Of a DNA stretch of 64,000 nucleotides, positions 20,377 through 30,472 are shown piece after piece. A program made the position numbers and the translations under genes. The notes under the pieces were generated by a model, which was not told the DNA's origin, ran no database searches, and saw only the letters and a list, made by a program, of their open reading frames with translations. This DNA is from Oikopleura dioica (Eukaryota; Chordata; Appendicularia; Copelata; Oikopleuridae): NCBI GenBank assembly GCA_907165135.1, contig OU015568.1:2798501-2862500 (forward strand), in the 5' to 3' direction. Each line of letters opens with the position of its first letter. Positions within the stretch are counted from its first letter, which is position 1.

Positions 20377-21629
20377 ATGTTGTTTCTACTTCTTCCGTTT
20401 TTCCAAGTATCCTTTTCGAAAGCTATCACGGACACGAGAGTTTTTGACCATGAGTTCCCAAGCTACGTTCAAATCGTGAATCAACGAAGAAAGGGCTTCT
20501 GCGGTGGGACCATTCTTGATTCAAGACATGTTCTCTCAGGTCAGTTTTTTTCTCAAAATTTTGAGTTTCTTGCAAAAATTAACTTCAGCTGCTCATTGTA
20601 ACGTAACTGCTGGTCAAATCGTCCACTATGGAACAGCATCAGTCGGCCCAGAAAGTGGTGATGGCTTCGTAACATTCGTCAGAAAAGTCAGCACGATCGG
20701 CCAGCGACTTCAAGAGTCGAAAATCTGGAGCAACGACATGGCGATTATCAGAGTTTCTCCTCCCTTTCGATTTGACAACGCAAATGTTCGACCGGTGAAA
20801 TTGGGAAGCAAGAAAGAGTTCGACAAATATGTCGAAAAAGGGAAGATCAAATGCTTGTTGGTCGGGAAAGGACGAGTTTCAACAGGAGACAATATCAAGT
20901 ACCCAAAGAATCTTCAGAAGGGGTACCAGATTTTTGACAATACGAGAACTTGTGAGGTAAGTTCTGATCAATTTATTGATTTTTATCACATTTTGCTTTA
21001 AGGGTTATTTCAAGAGAGAAACAGATCTACCGAACATTCCAACATCCGACGGCTGCTTTTTAACAGTTGGCTCTGATGGTTCAACTGGTTGCAAGGGCGA
21101 CTCTGGTGGCCCATTGTTCTGCTTTTTGCCAGAAAAGAAGATTTGGAAACAATTTGGGATCCGGGGCTTAGAAACCTTTCATAATTGTCATCAAATTTTG
21201 CAAATTGAAAGAACCCTTTAAAAAGAATCGCGAGTTTTGCTGATAAAGACTGCGACAAGCGCACTGCTTGGTGGGCTCCTTTTGTCGCTGGCAAATTCAT
21301 CTCAAAGGCAAGTCCCTTTGATCGAGAATCTTGTAAAGTCTTCACGTAAAATTAAGCATTCAAAGCAACACGATCACCTTCTGTCGGAAATCAACGACAA
21401 TGAAGAAGACGACGACGAAACTGAGGAAGATGAAGAAGAGCAAAAGGTATATGAAGATTTTTTAAAAATCAAATTCGTTTAGTCGAGTGGCAAAATGATT
21501 CTTCTATTACTCCTGTTCTTTCCTTTTTCAATCGTCGGTGGAATGATCATGTTCTGCATCAGAAGAAAAACGGAGGTTACCAAGGTTCAAAATCGCGACT
21601 TGCCAGATCTTCCTGAGACTCCTTACTAG
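20377..21629 (+). CDS. Membrane-anchored trypsin-like serine protease
   Basis: Six exons, 20377-20539, 20589-20956, 21003-21157, 21226-21283, 21339-21446 and 21483-21629, sum to 999 bases (332 aa) in one frame. A signal peptide (MLFLLLPFFQVSFSKA) is followed by R-V-F-D-H-E, an unusual activation sequence in place of R-IVGG. The triad is complete: AAHC, NDMAII and CKGDSGGP. After IASFADKDC comes an acidic linker (EEDDDETEEDEEE), a transmembrane helix (MILLLLLFFPFSIVGGMIMF) and a short basic tail, so a type I ectoenzyme is inferred. Intron 3 (21158-21225) is GA-AG. Intron 4 is only 55 bases; if retained, translation continues 21 codons to a stop at 21347, giving a secreted form. The residue that sets specificity is not clearly Asp. 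Confidence 0.78.
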
Positions 21630-21835
21630 CCACTTCTTGCTTTCATCTGTTGCGCTTTTCTTGAAAATTTTAGGAACAAAATAAATTTGAAAACTTTCAG
21701 CGCGAGAAGAGTAACCATTTTATTACCGGTGACTATTCAGGGCAATTATGGTTGTTGTTGAAAAGGAGCATCATTTGAAAGAACACCGTTCGGCCAAGGG
21801 AAGATTTTATACTCGTTAATCCCAAAGCATCATAA

Positions 21836-22591
21836 ATGAACGAGACACAGGACTATGCGGGGATAGTTGAGAGGTTTGAAAGGGACGAGACTTTGGCGAG
21901 GATGGTGAACGAGAGATTGAATTCGCCGAGAGGAAATTCGGTTCAAAGAAGTTATGTTTCGAACAGGTTTCGGTTTTCAAAGCAGAAATCATAAGTTTTC
22001 GTAAAATTATTAACATTGATATTTTTTATGCTGCTCTCGTATTGATTACTTTCGTCTATTTATAACAATAGGGCATTGGCCAAAATCGACATTAAAAAAT
22101 AGGCTTTTTTCTGTTGAAAATTTTTAAGAAACCGAAGGAGTTCTCAAATCGTGAGGGATCAAAATCGCAATCCAAATCTTCGTCGAACTTTGAGCCGTCA
22201 AAGTTTCAGCCGCGCTCGAAGAAATCTACTCGATCTTGCTGGTCAAGGTAGACTTTTCAAATGAATGGAATCCCTGTTAATCCTGAATAAATTTAAAGTT
22301 CTTGCCTCTCCACAGCGCAATCAAGGAAGAACCACTTCTCAGCCTGTTTGGAGAAATCCCTCGACAGAGAACAACCAGGACACTTACAGAAATGTATCGC
22401 GATCGTACTCAAGAAGAGTGAACGAATCCATTGCCGAGCCACCTGAAGACGCCGATGATTCCGTATTCGAGCAATCTACAGTTCTTGAACAGACAGTTCT
22501 TGAGCCGCTGCCGATAATTGAGACGAACAACCATCGCATCGAAATTCCGCAAAAATTCTTGCCCCTGAAAAATACCAAAAAGAAACAATGA
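21836..22591 (+). CDS. Ser/Arg-rich 177-aa protein
   Basis: Exons 21836-21966, 22138-22247 and 22299-22591 join in phases 2 and 1 with GT-AG introns to 177 aa. Starts MNETQDYAGIVERFERD. The middle is Arg/Ser-rich (RTLSRQSFSRARRN) and the C-terminus has TVLEQTVLEPLPI and a basic end. No signal peptide, membrane helix or family I can name; likely intrinsically disordered. In-frame insertion or deletion and mostly conservative changes between the two copies support the frame. It lies about 200 bases after the protease stop. The stop codon overlaps the next start codon (ATGA). Confidence 0.7.
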
Positions 22592-22797
22592 ACCCGCCAA
22601 AAATGATTCAAACATGCAAAGATTTATTGGCCAAAGAAGGATCGAAATTCTCAGAAAATGGAAAGAACCTGCTTCAGAATGTGCTGGAGCAGATGGAAGC
22701 AGATTTTCAAGAAATAAAAGGAAATGGCGCTATGAATGTTTATCCTGCTCTTGCTGAGGCTATAGCAATACAAGTACCTATACATATTATCAAATAA
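22588..22797 (+). CDS. Small helical protein overlapping the preceding stop codon
   Basis: 69 aa, starting MNPPKMIQTCKDLLAKEG, mostly predicted helix, with no signal peptide. Its ATG overlaps the TGA of the upstream frame as ATGA, the arrangement of coupled dicistronic frames. The paralogous copy at 17738 has lost the ATG and the frame, so the frame is not under strong constraint in that copy. Alternatively this is a 3' UTR frame. Function unknown. Confidence 0.4.
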   Translation: MNPPKMIQTCKDLLAKEGSKFSENGKNLLQNVLEQMEADFQEIKGNGAMNVYPALAEAIAIQVPIHIIK

Positions 22798-22933
22798 TCA
22801 TTAATTCATATTTCAAAAACGTTTATTTATTCTAACTTAATGATTCTTATGGTCTTTAAAGCAATTGAAAGATTGTTTTATTGTTTAAGTTATTAAAACA
22901 AGCCTTTATCTTAAGCCATTCTCAGACTTAAAA

Positions 22934-23226
22934 ATGGAAGTAAACGAAATGCAAGAAGACATGGACCTGCTATCTGAACGATTTTCATGCGGAATCTGCT
23001 GCAATAGGTACCGATTCTCAGCTATTTTCTTCCTAAGCCTTCAGTTTTGCTGAAGTCAGTCCGGTCACACTCTCCCGCTGCAATCACGTCTTCTGTCAAT
23101 TCTGCATTGAAAAAGTCACCGAATGTCCTGCATGCCGGAAACCAATTTACTACGGCTCTACCAAGGTATCAAAAAATCCTCTTTTCTCTCTTTCTCATCC
23201 ATTTTCAGCCGCTCTACTTCGTCTAA
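22934..23226 (+). CDS. 70-aa RING finger protein, downstream paralogue
   Basis: Exons 22934-23007, 23045-23165 and 23209-23226, phases 2 and 0, GT-AG. C3HC4 ligands: CGICC, CNHVFCQFC and CPAC. The last exon adds only PLYFV and the stop. Compact introns of 37 and 43 bases. It lies 137 bases after the small helical frame, close enough for an Oikopleura operon resolved by spliced-leader trans-splicing (inference). Likely E3 ligase or a RING adaptor; substrate unknown. Confidence 0.82.
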
Positions 23227-23605
23227 AGAAAGTTTGCTGTATACAGTATACATAAAAAATTCTACTACCATAATTATGTTATCAGTAAAGCTCTCCCGTC
23301 TGACCAATTTCTCTTATCTTTCTCTGTAAATTGCCAACTACAAGTCGAGTGCGGCAAGCTGACAAAACTTGAGACACGTTTTTTGCGCTCTTGACAAGTT
23401 TTTTTTCTTTTAAAATATTTTATTGAGTTTGTGTTTGTAAGTTGTTTTCGCACTAAGAGTTTTTCTATCTTAGTTTGTTTTTATACAGCAGAGTTATTTC
23501 TTTGACGATCACAGTATTGGTTGAAGAGGGAAAATGTACACCGTCCCGAGACAATCTTGGGAGCAAAAAAAGAATAATGGCAGTCGAAAGTTTCTTCCGA
23601 GCAAT

Positions 23606-24532
23606 TTAGTTCTGAGCATTGAGCCAGAGGAATCGAGGATCCTCTGCCGCCCAGGGCTGAGAGGAGTACTCGGCTCGTGTTCGGTTGACCAAATCGCGGA
23701 TGAAGTGATTGAGGGCATCCTGAACGTCTGGAGCAGAAGACCAGGTTCGTCGGATGATGACGGTCTTCAGAAGAGCGTGCCATTGGTCAAGGTTTTCGAC
23801 GTATTTTACCTAAAGGAAGTTTGAATTTGAGTAATAAAAAGCGATATTTTTTGTTTGAAAAAAAGCCAATTTAGAAATATAATGAAAAATTAACTTACTC
23901 TCATAAGTGTATCAGGCTTGAGGAAGGAATCGGTCGAATCATCCCATTCAGCAAAAGTCATGTGAACGGCTCGCTTGGCTTCTCCACACAATCTCGAGTC
24001 ATCAGTGAATCCGCAGAATTTGCTGACAAGGGCGTCTGATAGATCGTGAGCAGAGAATTCTTCAGGGACGCATTCCAAAAAGTTGCTTGGGACGATGTAC
24101 GGGCTCCAGGGTTCTTGAAGGTCGGGCTCGGTGAAGTTTTCGCCGTCCCAGATCATGAAGCCGGACTGTTCGGGGCAGGAGACTTTTGGTGCTTCGTCGG
24201 AAGAGTAGCCGCGGATCATGTCTTTGTCGTCTTTTTTTGTGAAGGACCCAGCGGGCGAGTTCTTTGTCGAAGGAAAGAGCGATGTCTCCAGCGGAGGAAG
24301 AATATTCTGTCGGAGAGACTTTACGAATCCGTCCGGAGAAAAGAGCAACATCGCCCCAAACCTTAAGGGTGTCACAACAAACAGGAACATTGGCAATTTC
24401 TCTAGCAGCTGGGTTTCTAGCAATATTGAGCTTGTTTCCGTAAAACTCGGCAGCGTCAAATTCAAGGTAGTCATCGTCCCACTCGTTTTCTTGGGCGAGT
24501 GCGGAAATGGCGAAAAAGCTGAAAAGTTTCAT
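23606..24532 (-). CDS. Secreted ~278-aa protein with a one-base frameshift
   Basis: Exon 1 24532-23899, exon 2 23809-23606, GT-AG phase 0. A signal peptide (MKLFSFFAISALAQ) is followed by an acidic segment and CC. The frame must shift by one base in a run of seven T on the plus strand near 24231-24239 to go from DKELARWVLHKK to DKDMIRGYSSDEAP. With one base fewer the exon is 633 bases and everything is continuous, including exon 2 (YVENLDQWHALLK, ending FLWLNAQN). This is either a sequencing or assembly error in the homopolymer or a real null allele. Family not recognised; Cys and Trp-rich, extracellular. A TATA box lies about 70 bases upstream. Confidence 0.68.
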
Positions 24533-24598
24533 TTTTCTATTTTTCGCAGTGTTTTACTCTGAGTAAGCAGTGTAAGAAGCCCGGAGAAGTGAGCGCGA

Positions 24599-24605
24599 TT
24601 TTATA
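24599..24605 (-). promoter_or_regulatory. TATA box of the secreted-protein gene
   Basis: Read on the minus strand, GCTATAAAATCGCG occurs about 67 bases upstream of the ATG at 24532. The surrounding sequence is GC-rich. Position and sequence fit a core promoter. Confidence 0.55.
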
Positions 24606-24619
24606 GCAGCGCGGTTAAT

Positions 24620-25970
24620 TCCGCGGCGCGGGGCGCTAGGGAGCGGCAAAATGAGCTTTCGCGAGCGGGGGAAAGATTGATAAGGATTTGAGGGAACGTG
24701 TTGTTTTCATGCTGGGCTGAGTTTTTTCATTTCGAGATAGGATATCAGTCAATGAACGACATTAACATGCAGCATGTTACATGCTGATACGTATTTTGGT
24801 CAGAAGACATCATCTTCTTATATATTTCCGAATGAAGTTTTTGATTTTCTAGTTCATGGTCTCGCTAAAGAATGAGCAGCGCTCAAAAGTTGCGTAAATT
24901 TCTCTAGATGAAATGTTTTTCTCATCGCTTAGACCAGTAAATACTCAGTCTTCGGATTTATTCCGTCCGAAAGCGAGCAAAACGAGGTATATAGGCTATT
25001 TAAAATAGCCTTTTCAAAAAAAGCACCTGTTTATTTTATTGAAATTCAAGTCATTAAAATTTTCAGAAAATAACGATATCGAGAGAAGAAGAAAATCGAG
25101 ATTCCGAAAAAGAGAGATCAGAAGGTCGACGAACCTTCGAAAAACGAGCAAGAAGATGATGATGGTTATTTACCAAATTAAACCTTCGACTTTTCCTGAA
25201 TAAAATCAATTTCTTTTTATCACACTTTGTCTTTTTTCGCAACTTTCAGTTAGTTTAAATGGAAAGCGGTCCTCATCAGTATAAGGAACGACGAAATATG
25301 GGTTTCAGAAAAGTTGAAAAAGAGAGTTGCGAAAATTTGCGCAGAAATTAAAGCCTCTTCAAAAACTTTCGTATTTCGCGGTTTTTGTCCCTGAAAACCA
25401 CGTTCGCTCGATCCACCTCTAAATCGAGCTTTTCTGGTTTGATTTAGAACCCTCGTTCCTCGCAATCGGAATTCTGAGGCGATGAAATTCAGAATTTTCG
25501 ATTTTGCAAAAAAGGAATTTGCGATTCAAATTTCATTCTCGAAATTCTAGATTTTCAAAGCTGCCGCGAAAAAGGTGAAAAACATGTTGGATTACATGAA
25601 CTTCAAAATTCTAATTTCAAAATTAAAAAAAAGCACGTGACATCTGGCTCGTTAGGTTTTTTTGCGAGAAACAGACGCGGAAAAGCTAGAATCTAAAAGC
25701 CTCTTTTTGATTTATAAATTTCGCTGCAGCTCTTGAGAAAAAAAGATGCAAAACCGCAAAGCGAATTTTCTTTAGAATGTGTTTGGTATTGAAACGTGTT
25801 CTGTCCCCTGAACCGCTCGCCTTACGGCGGCGGTGGTGTTGATGTTTTGTGCTAAACATCGAAATGGAGCGGTTTGAAATAAAAAAATAAGCTAGGGTGC
25901 GCGAGACGATTTTCCGGAAAACAAAATTAGTGGGACTTTATTGAATCAAGGATAGAGGAAGTAAATACGA
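24620..25970. other. Gene-poor stretch, one possible short plus-strand gene
   Basis: A short plus-strand start (24919, MFFSSLRPVNT) followed by a GT donor and an open acidic/basic exon ending about 25184 with an AATAAA shortly after looks gene-like. The phases do not join cleanly, so I do not call it. The rest, 25250-25900, shows no supportable gene. Confidence 0.35.
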
Positions 25971-26632
25971 TCAGTAGATTTTCTTTATTTGGTCGTTCCC
26001 AAACGGTTTTCTGCATTTTGGACAAATCTTCGGATTCAAAGAATGCAAACAGTTGAAGCAGAAGGAGTGAAAGCAAAGGGCAATGCATGCTTGTTGATGA
26101 TTTTCGCCATCGAATTGCTCGAAACAGACACCGCAAGAAGGCCCTTCGGTTTCATTGACGGTCTCATCTGAAAATAATGAAATTTTAATTATAAATAATA
26201 AAGATGGAATTCCATAAACGACCACATACTTTGTTGTTTTGATGTTAAATCATTTTCGATCTTTTTGATTTTGAGCTCAATATTTTTGATCTCTTCATCA
26301 ATATTTTCTTGGTCGACGAGTAAGCGTTGAATTTCTTTTTCATTCTTCTTTTTTCTTGTTTGTGCTTTTTGAAGTTCTAGCTTAGCGTATACGAGTGACT
26401 TTTCATTCGAAATTTTTTCCTCGTTACGAAGTCTTTTGATTTCGTTTTCGTGATGCTTGATTTGCTGTGTATTCGTTGGTATAATCTGAGAACCGTATGT
26501 TGATGGAGAGTTTCGGTAGGTCTGTAAATTTTTGGCTTGTCGCTCAAATTTTTTTGCCAATCCTCGAGCTAAAGTCAATTTTCTCCTAGATGAAAGATTT
26601 TTCATTTCATCCTCTTGCGCCTCCTCTGACAT
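25971..26632 (-). CDS. Coiled-coil protein with C-terminal RING finger
   Basis: Exon 1 26632-26230 and exon 2 26167-25971, GT-AG phase 1, give 199 aa. Residues about 10-130 are highly charged and heptad-like, a long coiled coil (KKKNEKEIQRLLVDQENIDE). The C-terminus is a C3HC4-type RING: CGVCFEQF, CFHSFCFNC, CPKC. Coiled coil plus RING suggests a dimeric E3 ubiquitin ligase acting in the cytosol or nucleus; the substrate is unknown. Domain order is reversed relative to TRIM proteins. It is unrelated in sequence to the two 70-aa RING proteins beyond the zinc ligands. Confidence 0.85.
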
Positions 26633-26960
26633 GATTACTCTTATAAAACTGTGAAAAGATTTTTTAACTTCCTCTTCTTCTTTATTTTATTTTCCTTAGC
26701 TTTATTGATGACATTTATAGACTGTAAACGCAGAATAAATATTTGATCTAATCGAATCTTTTTCGATGCCACCCTAGTTGGGTGTTGAACGCGCTCAATT
26801 CTAGCGATGGATTAGTTCTCCCGAATCGCGATCGCCCCTGGGCCCAGCAAGAGTACGTAAAAGATATCATCAATCTCCACCTTCGCGTGAATAAATTCTT
26901 TTAATCAAGTCATTAAAACATCAAGTTAAACAAAAATATAATGCGCAGAAAAATCAGTTT

Positions 26961-27658
26961 TTAGCCGCAGTATTGTACTCGCTGGCAGCCGCAAGTTTTG
27001 ACGAGCATATTATTGATGCTAGAAATTGTGTCGTCTTTGAAGATGTTGAGCGGGCTGTAGGAAATCGTTGCGCAGCCGTTGAAGTATTCTGATTCCTCGG
27101 CATTTTTTAAACTGAAGTCATACACTACCTGGAACAGAAAAATGACCTACCTCCGAGACGAAAACTGACAGTAACCAGAACAGGTGCCAATGTTAATCAG
27201 CTCATTGTCCTTCGCCATGAGAGGTCGCCAACCGCCAGAGATCTCCTCCAACTCTAGAGCTGTTATGAAAAGATCTTCTCGTTGGCAAGGCTTGTCGCAG
27301 TGGTCGATCTTTTCATCGCCGGAGAAGAGGAGAAGCCCGCGTTTTGAGAAGAAAGAGGACGGATCAGGAGGGGTGTAGGTCGGATCGCGAAGACATTCTC
27401 TTTTATTGAGATTCAAGGATGTTTTTAAGGGGATAAGAGGCAGAATAAGGGTGTCAAAATGTTAACTCTTTTTGAAATGAGCAAATTACACCCTTATTTG
27501 CATTATTTTTCATTTAAAAATATAAAATCTTTTCTGGGAATCTTCGACTTTTCGGGAAATCTGGCAGCGCATCTTCTCACGTCATCTAAGTGACTTGCAA
27601 ATTGATCGAGTCCGAGAACGCTTGAAAAAGCGCCAAGAACTAAAAATATTAAAATCAT
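26961..27658 (-). CDS. Divergent TGF-beta superfamily ligand
   Basis: Signal-peptide exon 27658 to about 27560 (MILIFLVLGAFSSVLG). Core exon about 27399-27151 has CDKPCQREDLF and TCSGYCQFSS. Last exon 27128-26961 has NGCATISYSPLNIF and ends VKTCGCQRVQYCG. Order and spacing fit the cystine-knot ligand: C-x-R..L, C-x-G-x-C, C-A-x..P/S..L, C-G-C. Only one Cys stands where most family members have CC, so the inter-chain disulfide Cys is probably missing, as in GDF9/BMP15-type ligands. There is almost no prodomain. Two junctions are unsolved: signal exon to core, and core to last exon, where the frame is continuous but for an in-frame TAG inside a ~22-24 base GT..AG stretch. It could be a pseudogene. 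Confidence 0.6.
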
Positions 27659-27699
27659 GAACAAGTTAATTTTCGCTCGAGAAGTTGGCTTATATGGTC

Positions 27700-28267
27700 G
27701 GGCAAAATTAATGCGCTCCAGAAGAGGAAGTGTTGATCATTGATTTTTATTGATTGATTACGAGGATTATGCACGAAGAAATTGGTATATTCTTCTGTCT
27801 CTTGATAAAGTTCACTTTTAGAAAAAAGTTGGCGAGCAAAGATCTGAAAGAAAAGACCGAATCGATGTCATACCGAAAACCGAATGAAAATTGAACGATA
27901 AAGCCTTGTGAAGCTCCAGCTGCTTACACAAAGTGGCACTTGCGCTGCGCAAATCTGCCTCGCCGTAAAAACAGCGCATGAAATTGAGTTAGAAGGATTT
28001 CAACCGGTTAGAATACACATTGTTGCGAAAATTGATCAAGAAGATGATGGTACTTTTTACGATGAACTTGCTCAATATTAACTGAATTTCCTGACGATGC
28101 CGCTTTCCTAGCGACAACCCTACTGAGTTTGAACTATAATTGTTTGTTTTGATTATGATGTATGGTCTTATTTTGACCAAGTCCTGGGCATCAAATGGTC
28201 AGTGCATCGATTCTAAAACGACTATCCTCTAATACCACCTCAGTTATCTTTTTCTGAAGATCTCACG
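27700..28267. other. Intergenic, no gene seen
   Basis: Short open stretches only; no start with plausible splicing. Presumably holds the promoter of the trypsin gene at 28268. Confidence 0.5.
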
Positions 28268-29902
28268 ATGAAGCTTTTACCGACCTTTGTTTTCGGCGCT
28301 ATCGTTGCTCAAGACTACTTCGACGCAGAAGGCGAGAGAAAAAAGAAAAAGACCAAAGTGACGAAAAGCGATGCTTGTGGGTGCACTGAGATGCCTAAAA
28401 ATGGACCTGATGCGGTTGCTACTTGTGTTATGGTAAGAAATGGTTTAAAATAGTCACTAGATTTTGATAAACGTTAGAATGGCGGAAAACGAAAAACGAT
28501 TGATTGGACTTGCCCAGCGACCGGAACGACTCAACGATTCAGCAATATTAAATGCAAAGGAATTCGTAAGAGAAAATTGGACGAGCAATGTGGTGATCTG
28601 GTCTGCAATTGTCGATTTGAAATGGACGCATTTGTTTCGACTATGAATCCTGATGAAGGGCAAGCTGTCGGTTTGTGTACCAATCCTCACAAAAAGCCGA
28701 CATACAAGCTTTTTTGCGACGCGAATTCTGACAATATTCATGATGGCGGAGAATCTTTCCAGGAATTCCGAGTGAGGTGCCGAAACGGAGCGCTCTTCAA
28801 GAGCAAATTTAACCAAGTTCTTTGCGGCAACTCGATCATCGGAGGCGATGGCTGGGAAGCTGGGCCTGCTTCGATGCCCTCTGGCTTGACTTGCGCAGAC
28901 CCAACGAGTCCGTTTACTGCGCGGAGAAAGCGCAAGATCAAAGACTTTGCGACCTCGAAAATCGTTGGTGGTCAGACAGTTGATAGAAAATCAACATGGC
29001 CTTGGATTGTGAAAACGCCAGGATGCGGCGGAACTATCATTTCAGCGAATCCGAGCGGAACGAGCGATTGGATTCTTACAGGAACGTTTTGAAACGAAAC
29101 CTTTTTTTCACCGAATTCTCGAGAACTTCGATTTCTTCAAAACTTTAAAGCTGCTCATTGTTGCGAAGGATTGTCTTCAATGAATGTGATTGTCGGATCT
29201 GAAGATCGAAGTATTGGTGGAGCTTCTACTGATGAAGAGTTTCGGGTGACATCCCTTAGCATCGTCATGCATCCAGATTACAATGGTGATCTTGGATCTC
29301 CTTCATCGCCTGGAGCTGATGTCTGTCTTGTCGAAGTTCCGAATCTATCAGGAATGGTTTATTTCTTGCTTTGAAATAAGGTTAATTTGATCAATAAAAT
29401 AAATCATGCTAGATGCTCAGCCTGTCGGATGCGTTGACTGTTGGAAACCAGCCTGTCTCCCTGCAGCCCATGTCGACGACAAAAGACTTTGCTACGTCGC
29501 TGGCTGGGGGACCACTTCCTCTGGTGGAAATTCGCCTACATTCGTAATGCTTTAGTTCAGATTTTGAAGCTTTCCTATTTATAAATTTAGCTCCGCGACG
29601 TTGGCGTTCATGCTTTTTCTCAAGAAGCTTGCGAATCAATCCCGGACATGAGCGGCGGAATCGTTCAAGATAATGAGTTCTGCGTTGGTGTTCCCGATTT
29701 CAATGGAGACGGCATCACTGACGGAGGGAAAGACTCATGCCAAGGTGATTCTGGCGGACCTCTGGTTTGCGAAGAGTCTGGCACTGCTGTTCTCTACGGC
29801 GTCGTCAGTTGGGGCTTCGGCTGTGCTTCTCCAGATCGACCGGGAGTCTACGCTAAAGTAGCGTCTTTTACTAACTGGATTTTCTCAACAATGAATGCAT
29901 AA
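28268..29902 (+). CDS. Secreted trypsin-like serine protease with Cys-rich N-terminal region
   Basis: Exons 28268-28432, 28478-29081, 29151-29351, 29413-29543 and 29591-29902 total 1,413 bases (470 aa). Signal peptide [14 protein letters not shown]. About 190 residues of Cys-rich N-terminal sequence (several CxC and C-rich clusters, sushi-like spacing not certain) precede the activation site TSK-IVGG. The triad is complete: [22 protein letters not shown]. The Asp in [10 protein letters not shown] is the S1 residue of trypsin-type enzymes, so cleavage after Lys/Arg is expected. Introns 2 (29082-29150) and 3 (29352-29412) restore frame only as GA-AG. Ends in the usual [18 protein letters not shown] helix. 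Confidence 0.9.
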
Positions 29903-30472
29903 ATAAACGAATCCAGTTTCATGAAAACGCATCTAGTTCCTGAAATCTAAGACTTTCGTAATCCGGCTCTCATGGAATTTTAAAAAGAGCCCTTCTAGTG
30001 CTCTTGCTGGGCGGAGATGATAGTAAAATCCGCGGTTCGGATTTGAAAATTTGACGCGATTGCGGTCAGCTCGACCAGCGTACTTCTGCGGTTGAGTTTA
30101 ACGCGATTTCATGATTTCAACGTTCCGAATTAAATTTTGTTTTCATTACGCTCCTTTTTGCTGGATACAGGGAAACGAGACGACTTCTAGAAGGATTAAG
30201 CGGTGATGTTCCATCATGGAACTGGCGGATGAAGTGCCCGACCACTTGATTTGGTAGAAAACCTCGTAATTAGCCAATTTGCAGAAATAACGAAGATTTC
30301 TAGTAAACAGCTCTAATTCGAGAAGTTTTGATAGAAAAAAGTATAATAAATGCTGACTTTAGATATTTGCTTGATTGAATGTCGGCGAGAAATGATTTTC
30401 TCGGAAAGTCAATATTTACTGGGAGGTGTTCGCTCAGTTCAGTTTATGGTTCTTTCCAGAAAAGAAAAGAGC
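29903..30472. other. Intergenic, no gene seen
   Basis: No coding sequence supported. A GTCAATATTTRC string upstream of the sulfotransferase start recurs upstream of its paralogue (about 32888) and may be a shared promoter remnant. Confidence 0.5.

Larger units (their letters stand above)
20295..23366 (+). repeat. Downstream, intact copy of the tandem gene-cluster duplication
   Basis: Counterpart of 16330-20038. All four genes appear intact here, so it serves as the reference for reading damage in the upstream copy. Confidence 0.85.

Noticed and set aside
22384..22615. Minus-strand frames opposite the Ser/Arg-rich protein
   Set aside because: Exact shadow of the plus-strand exon, also present opposite the paralogue, with no independent conservation.
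23480..23830. Open frames on both strands here
   Set aside because: Only the minus frame continuing DTLMR into YVENLDQWHALLK fits the splice phase; the others are shadows.
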